Assembly (NCBI RefSeq): GCF_015831345.1
Contig: NZ_JADWYS010000001.1
Location: 3,500,618-3,564,617, forward strand
Reading direction: 5' to 3'
Length of the DNA stretch: 64,000 bases
DNA from: Caenimonas aquaedulcis
GTDB taxonomy: Bacteria; Pseudomonadota; Gammaproteobacteria; Burkholderiales; Burkholderiaceae_C
The notes below the pieces were generated by a model. That model searched no databases. It had not been told where the DNA came from and saw only the letters and a program-made list of their open reading frames with translations. Positions 34,531 to 44,785 of the stretch are shown piece by piece. Each line of letters opens with the position of its first letter. Positions within the stretch are counted from its first letter, which is position 1. The position numbers and the translations under genes were made by a program.

Positions 34531-34955
34531 CGGCCGGATCGCAGGCTGTCGCGGATTTCGCGCAGCAGGACCACGTCCTCGGGCGTGACGGCGGGCGCGG
34601 CAACAGGCGTCTCCCGCTTGAGCCGGTTGATCTGCTTGACCATGAGGAAGATGATGAATGCGAGGATGAGGAAATTCACCGCGACGGTGATGAAATTGCC
34701 ATAGGCGAGGACCGGCACGCCCGCCTTCTTCAGCGCATCCAGGGTCATCGCCGTGCCGGAAGGCACCGGACCCAGCGGAATGAACATGGCGGAGAAGTCC
34801 AGCTTGCCGAAGATCGCGCCGACGATGGGCATGATCACGTCGCCGACGATGGAATCGACGATCTTGCCGAAAGCCGCCCCGATGATGACGCCGACCGCCA
34901 GGTCGATGACGTTGCCCTTGACGGCGAACTCCCTGAACTCGCTCAGCATCCCCAT
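34527..34955 (-). CDS. mscL: Large-conductance mechanosensitive channel MscL
   Basis: MscL opens under membrane tension to release solutes during hypo-osmotic shock. The 142-residue protein has the N-terminal amphipathic [20 protein letters not shown]. The first membrane helix has the pore residues [18 protein letters not shown], and the second is [20 protein letters not shown]. The cytoplasmic helix is last. The ATG at 34955 was used; one two codons later (34949) also fits. It diverges from petA. Confidence 0.96.
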   Translation of the reverse strand: MGMLSEFREFAVKGNVIDLAVGVIIGAAFGKIVDSIVGDVIMPIVGAIFGKLDFSAMFIPLGPVPSGTAMTLDALKKAGVPVLAYGNFITVAVNFLILAFIIFLMVKQINRLKRETPVAAPAVTPEDVVLLREIRDSLRSGR

Positions 34956-35024
34956 GCCAGTACTCCTCGTTGTTGACGGGCGCAGTATGCAGGCAAAGCA
35001 CATGCCGTCCAGTGCGCTTGCTCA

Positions 35025-35054
35025 TTGAAATCGCCGGAAGCGGTCAGCTACAAT
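35025..35054 (+). promoter_or_regulatory. Probable sigma-70 promoter of petABC
   Basis: TTGAAA (35025-35030) and TACAAT (35049-35054) are 18 bases apart. A start near 35061 gives a leader of about 35 bases with GAGGA before the petA ATG. It lies in the 140-base region between divergent mscL and petA. Confidence 0.5.
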
Positions 35055-35095
35055 CGCGGGTTGACCCCAATCCAGCGATTCCTTTGAGGACCCCC

Positions 35096-35698
35096 ATGAG
35101 TGACACCCCAGTGGACGCAAGCAAACGGACGTGGCTGATCGCGTCCAGTTGTGCAGGCGCTGTGGGCGCCGGTTTCGTCGCCGTGCCCTTTGTCTCGAGC
35201 TTCCAGCCTTCCGAAAAAGCCAAGGCCGCGGGCGCCGCGGTCGAAGTCGATATCTCGGCGCTCAAGCCGGGCGAGAAGATGACGGTGGAATGGCGCGGCA
35301 AGCCGGTGTGGATCCTCAAGCGAACGCCCGAACAGGTGGCATCGCTCAAGAAAACCGACAGCCAGGTCGCCGACCCGGAATCGGATCGCAAGACCTACCC
35401 CACTCCCGAATACGCCAAGAACGAATACCGTTCGATCAAGCCCGAGCTGTGGGTCGGCGTGGGAATCTGCACCCACCTGGGTTGCTCGCCTTCCGACAAA
35501 TTCCAGCCGGGCCCGCAGCCGTCGCTGCCGGAAGACTGGCAGGGTGGCTTCCTGTGTCCTTGCCACGGCTCCACCTTCGACGTGGCCGGCCGCGTGTTCA
35601 AGAACAAGCCTGCACCCGACAACCTGGAAGTGCCGCCGCACATGTACCTCTCCGACAACCGGCTGCTCATCGGTGAAGACAAGAACACGAAGGCTTGA
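35096..35698 (+). CDS. petA: Ubiquinol-cytochrome c reductase iron-sulphur (Rieske) subunit
   Basis: This is the Rieske protein of the cytochrome bc1 complex and carries electrons from ubiquinol to cytochrome c1. The 200-residue protein begins with a Tat-type anchor (SKRTWLIASSCAGAVGAGFVA), lacking a full twin arginine. The 2Fe-2S ligands are in CTHLGCSP and CPCHGSTFD. petB follows after 11 bases. Confidence 0.97.
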   Translation: MSDTPVDASKRTWLIASSCAGAVGAGFVAVPFVSSFQPSEKAKAAGAAVEVDISALKPGEKMTVEWRGKPVWILKRTPEQVASLKKTDSQVADPESDRKTYPTPEYAKNEYRSIKPELWVGVGICTHLGCSPSDKFQPGPQPSLPEDWQGGFLCPCHGSTFDVAGRVFKNKPAPDNLEVPPHMYLSDNRLLIGEDKNTKA

Positions 35699-35709
35699 GG
35701 AAGTGCACC

Positions 35710-37188
35710 ATGGCTGAATTCAAGGAAATCTCCCCCAACGCCTCGGCGGTCGCGAAACTCGGCAACTGGTTCGACAACCGCTTCCCGACGGCGGGCGTGA
35801 TGTACCGGGACCACATGTCCGAGTACTACGCGCCGAAGAACTTCAACTTCTGGTATTTCTTCGGCTCGCTCGCGATGCTGGTGCTGGTCATCCAGATCGT
35901 CACCGGCATCTTCCTCGTGATGCACTACAAGCCCGACGCCGCCCTCGCGTTCGGCTCGGTCGAGTACATCATGCGCGACGTGCCCTGGGGCTGGCTGATC
36001 CGCTACATGCACTCCACCGGCGCGTCCGCGTTCTTCGTGGTCGTGTACCTGCACATGTACCGCGGCCTGATCTACGGCAGCTACCGCAAGCCGCGCGAAC
36101 TGGTCTGGATTTTCGGTTGCGCGATCTTCCTCGTGCTCATGGCCGAGGCGTTCATGGGCTACCTGCTGCCCTGGGGACAGATGTCCTACTGGGGCGCGCA
36201 GGTGATCGTGAACCTGTTCTCCGCGATTCCCTTCGTCGGCCCCGACCTCGCGCTGCTGATCCGCGGCGACTATGTCGTGAGCGACGCGACGTTGAACCGT
36301 TTCTTCAGCTTCCACGTGATCGCGGTGCCGCTTGTGCTGCTCGGCCTCGTGGCCGCGCACATCCTCGCGCTGCACGACGTCGGCTCGAACAACCCCGACG
36401 GCGTCGAGATCAAGGGCCCGAACGCGCCGAAGGATGCGAACGGCAAGCCGCTCGACGGCATCCCCTTCCATCCTTACTACACCGTGCACGACATCTTCGG
36501 CGTGGGGGTGTTCCTGATGGTCTTCTCCGCGATCATCTTCTTCGCGCCGGAACTCGGGGGCTACTTCCTCGAGTACAACAACTTCATCCCCGCCGATTCG
36601 CTGAAGACTCCGTTGCACATCGCGCCGGTCTGGTACTTCACGCCGTTCTATTCGATGCTTCGCGCGATCACGAGCGAGATGGCGGGCGCCTTGGCCCTCA
36701 TCGTGCTCGTGGCGGTGTTCTTCGCCAGCCGCGGCAAGCCGGTCGTCGTCAAGGCGGTCCTGTGGGCGGTCGGCATCGCCGTGGCGATCATGCTCGGCCT
36801 GCTTCCGGCAGCGTGGAACCTGCTGGGCATGTCGTTCGGTTCGATTTCCCGGGCGATGCCCTGGCTCGGCGGCATCGACGCCAAGTTCTGGGGCGTGGTC
36901 GTGATGGGCGGCGCCGTCATCATCCTGTTCTTCCTGCCCTGGCTGGACAAGAGCCCGGTCAAGTCGATCCGCTACCGGCCGTCCTGGAACAAGTGGCTGT
37001 ACGGCATCTTCGTCGTGAACTTCATCGTGCTGGCCTACCTGGGAACGCAGCCTCCTTCGCCGGGCGGCGAGCGCATCTCGCAGCTCGGCACCCTGTTCTA
37101 CTTCGGTTTCTTCCTGCTGATGCCATGGTGGAGTCGCAAGGGCGAGTTCAAGACACCGCCCGACCGCATCACCTTCGCGGCGCATTGA
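35710..37188 (+). CDS. petB: Cytochrome b of the bc1 complex
   Basis: Cytochrome b holds the two quinone sites and two b haems of complex III. The 492-residue protein has eight or more membrane helices. Haem-binding histidines lie in RYMHSTGASAFFVVVYLHMYRG and NRFFSFHVIAVPLVLLGLVAAH segments, and the Qo-site PEW-like motif region lies near PVWYFTPFYSMLRA. It is longer than the 380-430-residue forms because of extra C-terminal helices, which is common in betaproteobacteria. Confidence 0.97.
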   Translation: MAEFKEISPNASAVAKLGNWFDNRFPTAGVMYRDHMSEYYAPKNFNFWYFFGSLAMLVLVIQIVTGIFLVMHYKPDAALAFGSVEYIMRDVPWGWLIRYMHSTGASAFFVVVYLHMYRGLIYGSYRKPRELVWIFGCAIFLVLMAEAFMGYLLPWGQMSYWGAQVIVNLFSAIPFVGPDLALLIRGDYVVSDATLNRFFSFHVIAVPLVLLGLVAAHILALHDVGSNNPDGVEIKGPNAPKDANGKPLDGIPFHPYYTVHDIFGVGVFLMVFSAIIFFAPELGGYFLEYNNFIPADSLKTPLHIAPVWYFTPFYSMLRAITSEMAGALALIVLVAVFFASRGKPVVVKAVLWAVGIAVAIMLGLLPAAWNLLGMSFGSISRAMPWLGGIDAKFWGVVVMGGAVIILFFLPWLDKSPVKSIRYRPSWNKWLYGIFVVNFIVLAYLGTQPPSPGGERISQLGTLFYFGFFLLMPWWSRKGEFKTPPDRITFAAH

Positions 37189-37205
37189 GCCGGGGACCGC
37201 ACGCT

Positions 37206-37961
37206 ATGAAAAAACTCCTCCTCATCCTGATCGCCGCCCTGGGCATCGCAACGGCCGCGCAGGCGTCCGAAGAAGGCATCGCCTGGGACAAGGCGCCGAA
37301 CAACGTGAACGACCTGCCGTCGCTCCAGAACGGCGCGAAGCTCTTCGTCAACTACTGCCTCGGCTGCCATTCCGCCGCGTACATGCGCTACAACCGCCTG
37401 CACGACCTGGGCATCACCGACCAGCAGATCAAGGACAACATGCTGTTCGCGACCGACAAGGTCGGCGAAACGATGAAGGCCGCGATCGACCCGAAGCAGG
37501 CGAAGGAATGGTTCGGCGCGAACCCGCCCGACCTCACCCTGATCGCGCGCTCGCGCTCCGGCCATGGCGGAACCGGCGCGGACTACCTGTATACCTACCT
37601 GCGCAGCTACTATCCCGATCCGAGCCGCCCCACAGGCTGGAACAACCTCGTGTTCCCCAATGTCGGCATGCCGCACGTGCTGTGGCAGATGCAGGGCACC
37701 CGCGAGCCGCAATTCGACACGCGCACCGAGCACGGCCACGAGGTCAAGTCGTTCACCGGCTGGAAGCAGGTCACGCCCGGCACGATGACGTCGCTGCAAT
37801 ACGACCAGACCGTCGGTGACCTGGTGGGCTATCTCCAATGGATGGGCGAGCCCGCCCAGAATTCGCGCGTGCGCGTCGGGGTCTGGGTGCTGATCTTCCT
37901 GGGCCTGTTCACTGCGATCGCCTGGCGCCTGAACGCCGCGTTCTGGAAGAATGTCCACTAA
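37206..37961 (+). CDS. petC: Cytochrome c1
   Basis: Cytochrome c1 takes electrons from the Rieske protein and passes them to soluble cytochromes. The 251-residue precursor has a signal peptide (KKLLLILIAALGIATAAQA), the haem-binding CLGCH, the axial methionine region PNVGMPHVLWQMQG, and a C-terminal membrane anchor (VWVLIFLGLFTAIAWRL). It is the last gene of petABC. Confidence 0.97.
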   Translation: MKKLLLILIAALGIATAAQASEEGIAWDKAPNNVNDLPSLQNGAKLFVNYCLGCHSAAYMRYNRLHDLGITDQQIKDNMLFATDKVGETMKAAIDPKQAKEWFGANPPDLTLIARSRSGHGGTGADYLYTYLRSYYPDPSRPTGWNNLVFPNVGMPHVLWQMQGTREPQFDTRTEHGHEVKSFTGWKQVTPGTMTSLQYDQTVGDLVGYLQWMGEPAQNSRVRVGVWVLIFLGLFTAIAWRLNAAFWKNVH

Positions 37962-38003
37962 CGGATAAGCGCTTACGCGGGCTTGCTCGCGCGTTCATCC
38001 CAC

Positions 38004-38043
38004 AACACGGTCCCGCGCCGCCGGACCGTGTTTTCACTTTTTC
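38004..38043 (+). terminator. Intrinsic terminator after petABC, ahead of sspA
   Basis: AACACGGTCC (38004-38013) pairs perfectly with GGACCGTGTT (38023-38032) around a nine-base loop. A T-rich tract (TTTTCACTTTTT, including the last two stem bases) follows. The tract ends about 15 bases before the sspA ATG and abuts its AAGGAG ribosome site, so sspA needs either read-through or a promoter upstream of the hairpin. Confidence 0.75.
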
Positions 38044-38058
38044 TAAGGAGTCACCGTC

Positions 38059-38670
38059 ATGATGGTGCTGTATTCGGGAACCACTTGCCCCTTCTCCCAC
38101 CGCTGCCGTTTCGTCCTTTTCGAAAAAGGCATGGACTTCGAAATCCGCGACGTCGACCTCTACAACAAGCCGGAAGACATCAACGTCATGAACCCGTACG
38201 GCCAGGTCCCCATCCTGGTCGAGCGGGACTTGATCCTGTACGAGTCGAACATCATCAACGAGTACATCGATGAGCGCTTCCCGCATCCGCAGCTCATGCC
38301 CGGCGACCCGGTCGACCGTGCCCGCGTTCGCCTGTTCCTGCTCAATTTCGAGAAGGAGCTGTTCGTGCACGTGAGTACGCTGGAATCGCGCGCCGCCAAG
38401 AGCAACGAGAAGGCGCTGGAGAAGGCCCGTTCGCACATCCGCGACCGCCTGACGCAGCTCGCGCCGGTGTTCCTCAAGAACAAATACATGCTCGGCGAGA
38501 ACTTCTCGATGCTCGACGTGGCCATCGCCCCGCTGCTGTGGCGCCTGGATTACTATGGCATCGAACTGTCCAAGAACGCGGCCCCGCTGCTCAAGTATGC
38601 CGAGCGCATCTTCTCGCGCCCGGCCTACATCGAGGCGCTCACGCCTTCCGAGAAGGTGATGCGCAAATAG
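38059..38670 (+). CDS. sspA: Stringent starvation protein A (GST-fold)
   Basis: SspA binds RNA polymerase and alters transcription under starvation and stress. The 203-residue protein has a thioredoxin-like N-terminus (LYSGTTCPFSHRCRFVLFEK), the NPYGQVPILVERDLILYES segment, and an all-helical GST C-terminal domain. AAGGAG precedes the ATG. It follows petC, a common betaproteobacterial order, and is paired with sspB. Confidence 0.93.
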   Translation: MMVLYSGTTCPFSHRCRFVLFEKGMDFEIRDVDLYNKPEDINVMNPYGQVPILVERDLILYESNIINEYIDERFPHPQLMPGDPVDRARVRLFLLNFEKELFVHVSTLESRAAKSNEKALEKARSHIRDRLTQLAPVFLKNKYMLGENFSMLDVAIAPLLWRLDYYGIELSKNAAPLLKYAERIFSRPAYIEALTPSEKVMRK

Positions 38671-38696
38671 GGGTTGCGCCAGGAGCCCACTGTCCG

Positions 38697-39212
38697 ATGA
38701 ACGCGCTCGAGTCCACGTCCACACGCCCGTACCTGATCCGGGCCCTCTACGATTGGTGCACCGACAACGGCCTCACGCCGTATGTCGCCGTGCTCGTCGA
38801 CGAGACCGTGCAGGTGCCCCGCGAGTATGTGAAGAACGGCGAGATCGTCCTGAACATCAGCTTCGACGCGACGAGTTCGCTCAAGCTGGGCAACGATTTC
38901 ATCGAGTTCAAGGCGCGCTTCGCAGGCACGGCGCGGGAAATCATGGTTCCGGTGAGCCGGGTGATCGCCATCTATGCGCGCGAAAACGGACAGGGCATGG
39001 CATTCCCGGTGCCGGTGCCCGGGGCAACCGCGGACGAGCCGGCCAAGGCTTCGCCGCTCACCAGCGTGACCGCCGCGGGCAGCCATCCGGAGGACGAAGC
39101 GAGGATCGTGCAGCTCGTGACGCCCGATCCCGGGTCGCCGGAAGGCGGCCAGGACGACGAGCCGCCGCGGCCGCCCGCCGGTCCGCGTCCTGCGCTCAAG
39201 CGCGTCAAGTGA
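38697..39212 (+). CDS. sspB: ClpXP protease specificity-enhancing factor SspB
   Basis: SspB delivers ssrA-tagged peptides to ClpXP. The 171-residue protein has the substrate-binding core RPYLIRALYDWCTDNGLTPY and VLNISFDATSSLKLGNDFI. A disordered tail ends in RPALKRVK, which would dock on ClpX (the family uses a C-terminal ClpX-binding motif). It starts 26 bases after sspA. Confidence 0.94.
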   Translation: MNALESTSTRPYLIRALYDWCTDNGLTPYVAVLVDETVQVPREYVKNGEIVLNISFDATSSLKLGNDFIEFKARFAGTAREIMVPVSRVIAIYARENGQGMAFPVPVPGATADEPAKASPLTSVTAAGSHPEDEARIVQLVTPDPGSPEGGQDDEPPRPPAGPRPALKRVK

Positions 39213-39253
39213 GGCCGCGCCGGGCGTTGCGCATCTAGAATTCGAATCATCGC

Positions 39254-39328
39254 GCCGATTTAGCTCAGGGGTAGAGCAACCGCCTTGTAAGCGGTAGGTC
39301 GTCAGTTCAAATCCGACAATCGGCACCA
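39254..39328 (+). tRNA. tRNA-Thr (anticodon UGU)
   Basis: A complete cloverleaf is present. The acceptor stem is GCCGATT with AATCGGC. The D arm has GCTC and GAGC. The anticodon stem is ACCGC/GCGGT around the loop CTTGTAA. The T arm has TTCAAAT, and an encoded CCA end follows the discriminator A. Anticodon TGT reads ACA and related threonine codons. A TAGAAT -10-like box lies at 39236-39241. Confidence 0.97.
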
Positions 39329-39347
39329 CTCCTTTGAAGGCCGCCTC

Positions 39348-39662
39348 ATGAAACTCGTACTTTGCCTACCGGCCCTGCTACTTGCGGGCTGTGCCGTCTC
39401 CGGCTCCTGGCTCGACAGGGTGGGAGAACGACCCCATCCTCCCGTCGCGATGAGCGACGAGCAGGCTGCGGTCCTCATCGGGGAGGCCCGTGAGCTTCGC
39501 CATCGCGGCCACTCCATCCGGTTGGCCCTGGCCGCCGAAAAGGACCGCCGCCAGCGCTTCCGCTATTACGAGGCGCTGCGCGATATCGGGGACAGCCTGG
39601 TTCCCATCGAGCGCCGCCTGCTGGATGCCGGACGCGCTCCGAAGACCGATCCCACGGCTTGA
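39348..39662 (+). CDS. Small lipoprotein of unknown function (104 aa)
   Basis: The protein has a short signal peptide (MKLVLCLPALLLAGC) with a lipobox LAGC, so it is a predicted lipoprotein. The mature part is mostly one long charged helix (AVLIGEARELRHRGHSIRLALA onward) without known motifs. It starts 20 bases after the tRNA and has no obvious operon partners. Confidence 0.7.
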   Translation: MKLVLCLPALLLAGCAVSGSWLDRVGERPHPPVAMSDEQAAVLIGEARELRHRGHSIRLALAAEKDRRQRFRYYEALRDIGDSLVPIERRLLDAGRAPKTDPTA

Positions 39663-39689
39663 TCCGGCGGTCCCGCCTGACACCCCCGC

Positions 39690-40013
39690 TTAAATTCCCG
39701 GGGTTTGAACCTTCAGGCGAATTGAGGTAACCTGCCACCCCCGGCCGCACAGATGAGCCACCAGAGCGGGAAGCACCTGCCGGAGCTTGGCGGCCGCGGC
39801 GTTGCTCTCGACCAGGAGGCACCACTCGGTGCCATCGATCGGGCCGGCCTTGACGATGCGGCGCAACGAGGAAGGGATCAATAGTTCGACTGCTTCGAGC
39901 CGCTCGCGCGATTCCCGCGCGAGTTGCGCAAGCCCCGCCAGCGTCGGCGAGGCTTCGGCCGCGGCCAGCACCTGGATGGGCTGGCGACGCTGATTCGAGG
40001 AAGATGTCGTCAT
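39690..40013 (-). CDS. dciA: DUF721 / DciA-like replication helicase loader
   Basis: This 107-residue protein matches the DUF721 (DciA) family, which loads or stimulates the replicative helicase DnaB in bacteria lacking DnaC. The visible KH-like core is SSLRRIVKAGPIDGTEWCLLVESNAAAAKLRQ and the ending RGWQVTSIRLKVQ. An ATG at 40031 would add six residues and overlap the divergent M23 gene. The position before M23 and secA is recurrent in Burkholderiales. Confidence 0.8.
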   Translation of the reverse strand: MTTSSSNQRRQPIQVLAAAEASPTLAGLAQLARESRERLEAVELLIPSSLRRIVKAGPIDGTEWCLLVESNAAAAKLRQVLPALVAHLCGRGWQVTSIRLKVQTPGI

Positions 40014-40025
40014 GAGGGGATCGGA

Positions 40026-40997
40026 GTGCATTTCATTATCACGGATGCGTGGCTGGCGAAAAGCCGCGCGGTGCACCTGAGCGGCACGAAACTCGTCGTC
40101 GCTTTCGTGGGCTTGTCCTTTTCGCTGATGCTGCTGGCGGCGGGGCTGTACCACTGGGTGTTCCTCAAGGGCGCCCGGGAGGGCTGGCCCGTGATCGGAA
40201 CGCTGGTCAAGCTGGTGGTCAAGGACGAGTTCGAGCAGCGCGACCGCTTTATGCGGGAGAACCTCGATGCCATGGCTCGCAAGCTGGGCGAGATGCAGGC
40301 CAAGATGGTCCAGCTGGAATCCCTCGGGGAGCGCGTCTCGGGCCTCGCGGGCGTCAACCCGGCCGACATCAAGGTCCCTCCGGGCCGGGGCGGCGCCTTG
40401 GTCGGCGGGCGCCCGCTGTCCATGGAAGAGCTGCAAGCGACGCTCGCTGACCTCGACGCGCTGACCGTCGAGCGGACGGACCTCCTCACCGTCATCGAAT
40501 CCCGCCTGCTCGACCAGAAGTTGCGCACCATGATGCTGCCTACCCAGCAGCCCGTGAAAGCCGGGCATCTGGGCTCCGCGTTCGGCTGGCGGATCGACCC
40601 CTTCACTGGCCGCTCGGCCCTGCATACGGGCCTCGACTTCCAGGCCGAGCCGGGGACGTCCATCCTTGCGGCGGCGGGCGGTGTGGTCGTCACCCAGGAA
40701 GTCCACCCGGCCTACGGCAACATGGTGGAAATCGACCACGGCAACAACCTCATCACCCGCTACGCCCATGCGTCCCGCGTCTGGGTGAAGGTGGGCGACG
40801 TCATCAAGCGCGGCCAGCGGATTGCCGAAGTGGGCACTACCGGCCGCTCCACCGGCCCGCACCTGCATTTCGAAGTCCTGGTTCAGGGCGTGCCGCAGGA
40901 CCCGCACCGCTTCCTCGCGGCCGGGCGCGACCTGGCTGCCCCGCAGGTAGCGATGCAGGCCGGCCCGTCTTCCCTGCGGCACGCGGGCCACAGGTAA
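40026..40997 (+). CDS. M23-family peptidoglycan metallopeptidase
   Basis: This 323-residue envelope protein has one N-terminal membrane helix (KLVVAFVGLSFSLMLLAAGLY) and a helical linker. The C-terminal LytM/M23 domain has zinc ligands in HTGLDF, and the catalytic HLHFEV at the end of the fold (TTGRSTGPHLHFEVL). The GTG at 40026 is preceded by GAGGGG and was chosen over an upstream ATG that would overlap dciA. Because the zinc residues are kept, it is likely an active endopeptidase and not only an EnvC-type activator. Confidence 0.88.
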   Translation: MHFIITDAWLAKSRAVHLSGTKLVVAFVGLSFSLMLLAAGLYHWVFLKGAREGWPVIGTLVKLVVKDEFEQRDRFMRENLDAMARKLGEMQAKMVQLESLGERVSGLAGVNPADIKVPPGRGGALVGGRPLSMEELQATLADLDALTVERTDLLTVIESRLLDQKLRTMMLPTQQPVKAGHLGSAFGWRIDPFTGRSALHTGLDFQAEPGTSILAAAGGVVVTQEVHPAYGNMVEIDHGNNLITRYAHASRVWVKVGDVIKRGQRIAEVGTTGRSTGPHLHFEVLVQGVPQDPHRFLAAGRDLAAPQVAMQAGPSSLRHAGHR

Positions 40998-41009
40998 AAT
41001 TGACGGTTT

Positions 41010-41043
41010 GCCGGCCGTGCGTATTGCGATGCGTGCGGCCGGC
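41010..41043. other. Inverted repeat in the secA leader
   Basis: GCCGGCCG (41010-41017) pairs with CGGCCGGC (41036-41043) around an 18-base loop. No long T run follows. It lies 76 bases before the secA ATG, downstream of a TAAAAT box at 40995-41000, so it could fold in the 5' leader of secA mRNA. There is no secM-like gene here. Confidence 0.35.
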
Positions 41044-41118
41044 CCCATTTCTTCCTGACATCACAAGGGATAGCGCTGTCCCGCCGGCTTTCAGGGCCGG
41101 CCGGGCGGCATCGCGCTC

Positions 41119-43884
<2,766 letters not shown>

Positions 43885-43964
43885 GCTTGCATGCTTGCCC
43901 GATGAGAACTTTCAGTGACGCTCCCGGGCCTCTGGCGCGACAATTCGGTTAAGTGCGATTCCCT

Positions 43965-43988
43965 ACCCCTGTCAGACTTGACAGGGGT
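43965..43988. promoter_or_regulatory. Perfect 24-bp dyad resembling a lux box, upstream of the diiron oxidase operon
   Basis: ACCCCTGTCA (43965-43974) and TGACAGGGGT (43979-43988) are perfect inverted arms around GACT. The core CTGTCAGACTTGACAG fits the CTG-N10-CAG pattern bound by LuxR-family regulators, and a perfect TTGACA (-35-like) lies at 43978-43983 inside it. No good -10 follows at 16-18 bases and no T run follows, which argues for an operator over a terminator. A LuxR-type gene lies 6 kb downstream. Confidence 0.5.
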
Positions 43989-44050
43989 GGCTGAGCGAAT
44001 AAGTGGTTTTTAGCCTTCAATGGAAGCATATTCCTGACAGGTTCATTTCC

Positions 44051-44785
44051 ATGAAAGTAGTCTCCAGAGTGTCCGACCCCGCCGTAGCCCGTCTCGCGGA
44101 GGGTCTCCAGGCGAATTCGCTGCCGTTCGGCGAGTCGCTTCGCGTCACCGTGGAGGCCGAATGGGAGCGCATCAAGGAAGGCGAGTTCTGGCAGCGCGTC
44201 ATGCGCGCGCCGGTCACACCCGAACTCTGGCGTGACCTGATGCTCCAGGTCTATCACTATTCCAAGCACAACTCGATGAACCAGGCCGTGGCCGCTTTCG
44301 TGCCCGCGCCCGAGGGTTTGCTCAAATTCGTCTACCGGCACGCCGCGGAGGAACTCGGCCACGAGAAGATGGTGACGCACGACCTGCGCAGCATCGCCAT
44401 GCTCGACGACGCCGACCTGCAGGCCGCTCCGCTGCCCGCGACCGAAGCACTCATCGGCTACCTGTATTACGTGGCGCTGCGTTATGGCCCCGTGGCCCGG
44501 CTCGGCTACAGCTTCTGGGCGGAAGGCGCGCACGCCCACATCCAGGAGCCCCTGCGCAAGATCTGCGCGGACCTGAAGCTCACGAGCAAGAACGTCACCT
44601 TCTTCGGCGCGCATGCCGAGGCGGACGAAGCGCATATCCAGCAGGTGGAAGAAGCCATCGACAAGTACGCCGTCACCGCGCAGGACCAGGAGATGGTTCG
44701 CCGCGTGTGCACCACCACCTTGTCCCTCACCGGCCAGCTGCTCGAGCAGGTGGCACGCCAGAATCGCACGGGAGCCGCGCAATGA
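44051..44785 (+). CDS. Haem-oxygenase-like iron-containing redox enzyme (HDO/TenA fold)
   Basis: This 244-residue all-helical protein resembles the haem-oxygenase-like dimetal oxidases, the iron-containing redox enzyme group related to TenA, PqqC and UndA. Likely metal ligands are the helix pairs HAAEELGHEKM and HAEADEAHIQ (E-x2-H and H-x3-D-x2-H). Known relatives decarboxylate fatty acids, cut amino acids or oxidise amines; the substrate here is unknown. A longer GTG start at 44003 would run through the upstream control region, so the ATG at 44051 is preferred, although its ribosome site is weak. It overlaps the GNAT gene by ATGA and leads the signalling operon. Confidence 0.75.
   Translation: MKVVSRVSDPAVARLAEGLQANSLPFGESLRVTVEAEWERIKEGEFWQRVMRAPVTPELWRDLMLQVYHYSKHNSMNQAVAAFVPAPEGLLKFVYRHAAEELGHEKMVTHDLRSIAMLDDADLQAAPLPATEALIGYLYYVALRYGPVARLGYSFWAEGAHAHIQEPLRKICADLKLTSKNVTFFGAHAEADEAHIQQVEEAIDKYAVTAQDQEMVRRVCTTTLSLTGQLLEQVARQNRTGAAQ

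Noticed and set aside
43965..43988. The 24-bp dyad as the intrinsic terminator of secA
   Set aside because: The stem is strong, but the next 18 bases are purine-rich and the first T run is at 44007-44011, too far away for a classic terminator. A role as mRNA 3' end cannot be fully ruled out.
44003..44050. A GTG start at 44003 for the diiron oxidase
   Set aside because: It would add 16 residues encoded by the presumed promoter region, and no family feature supports it.
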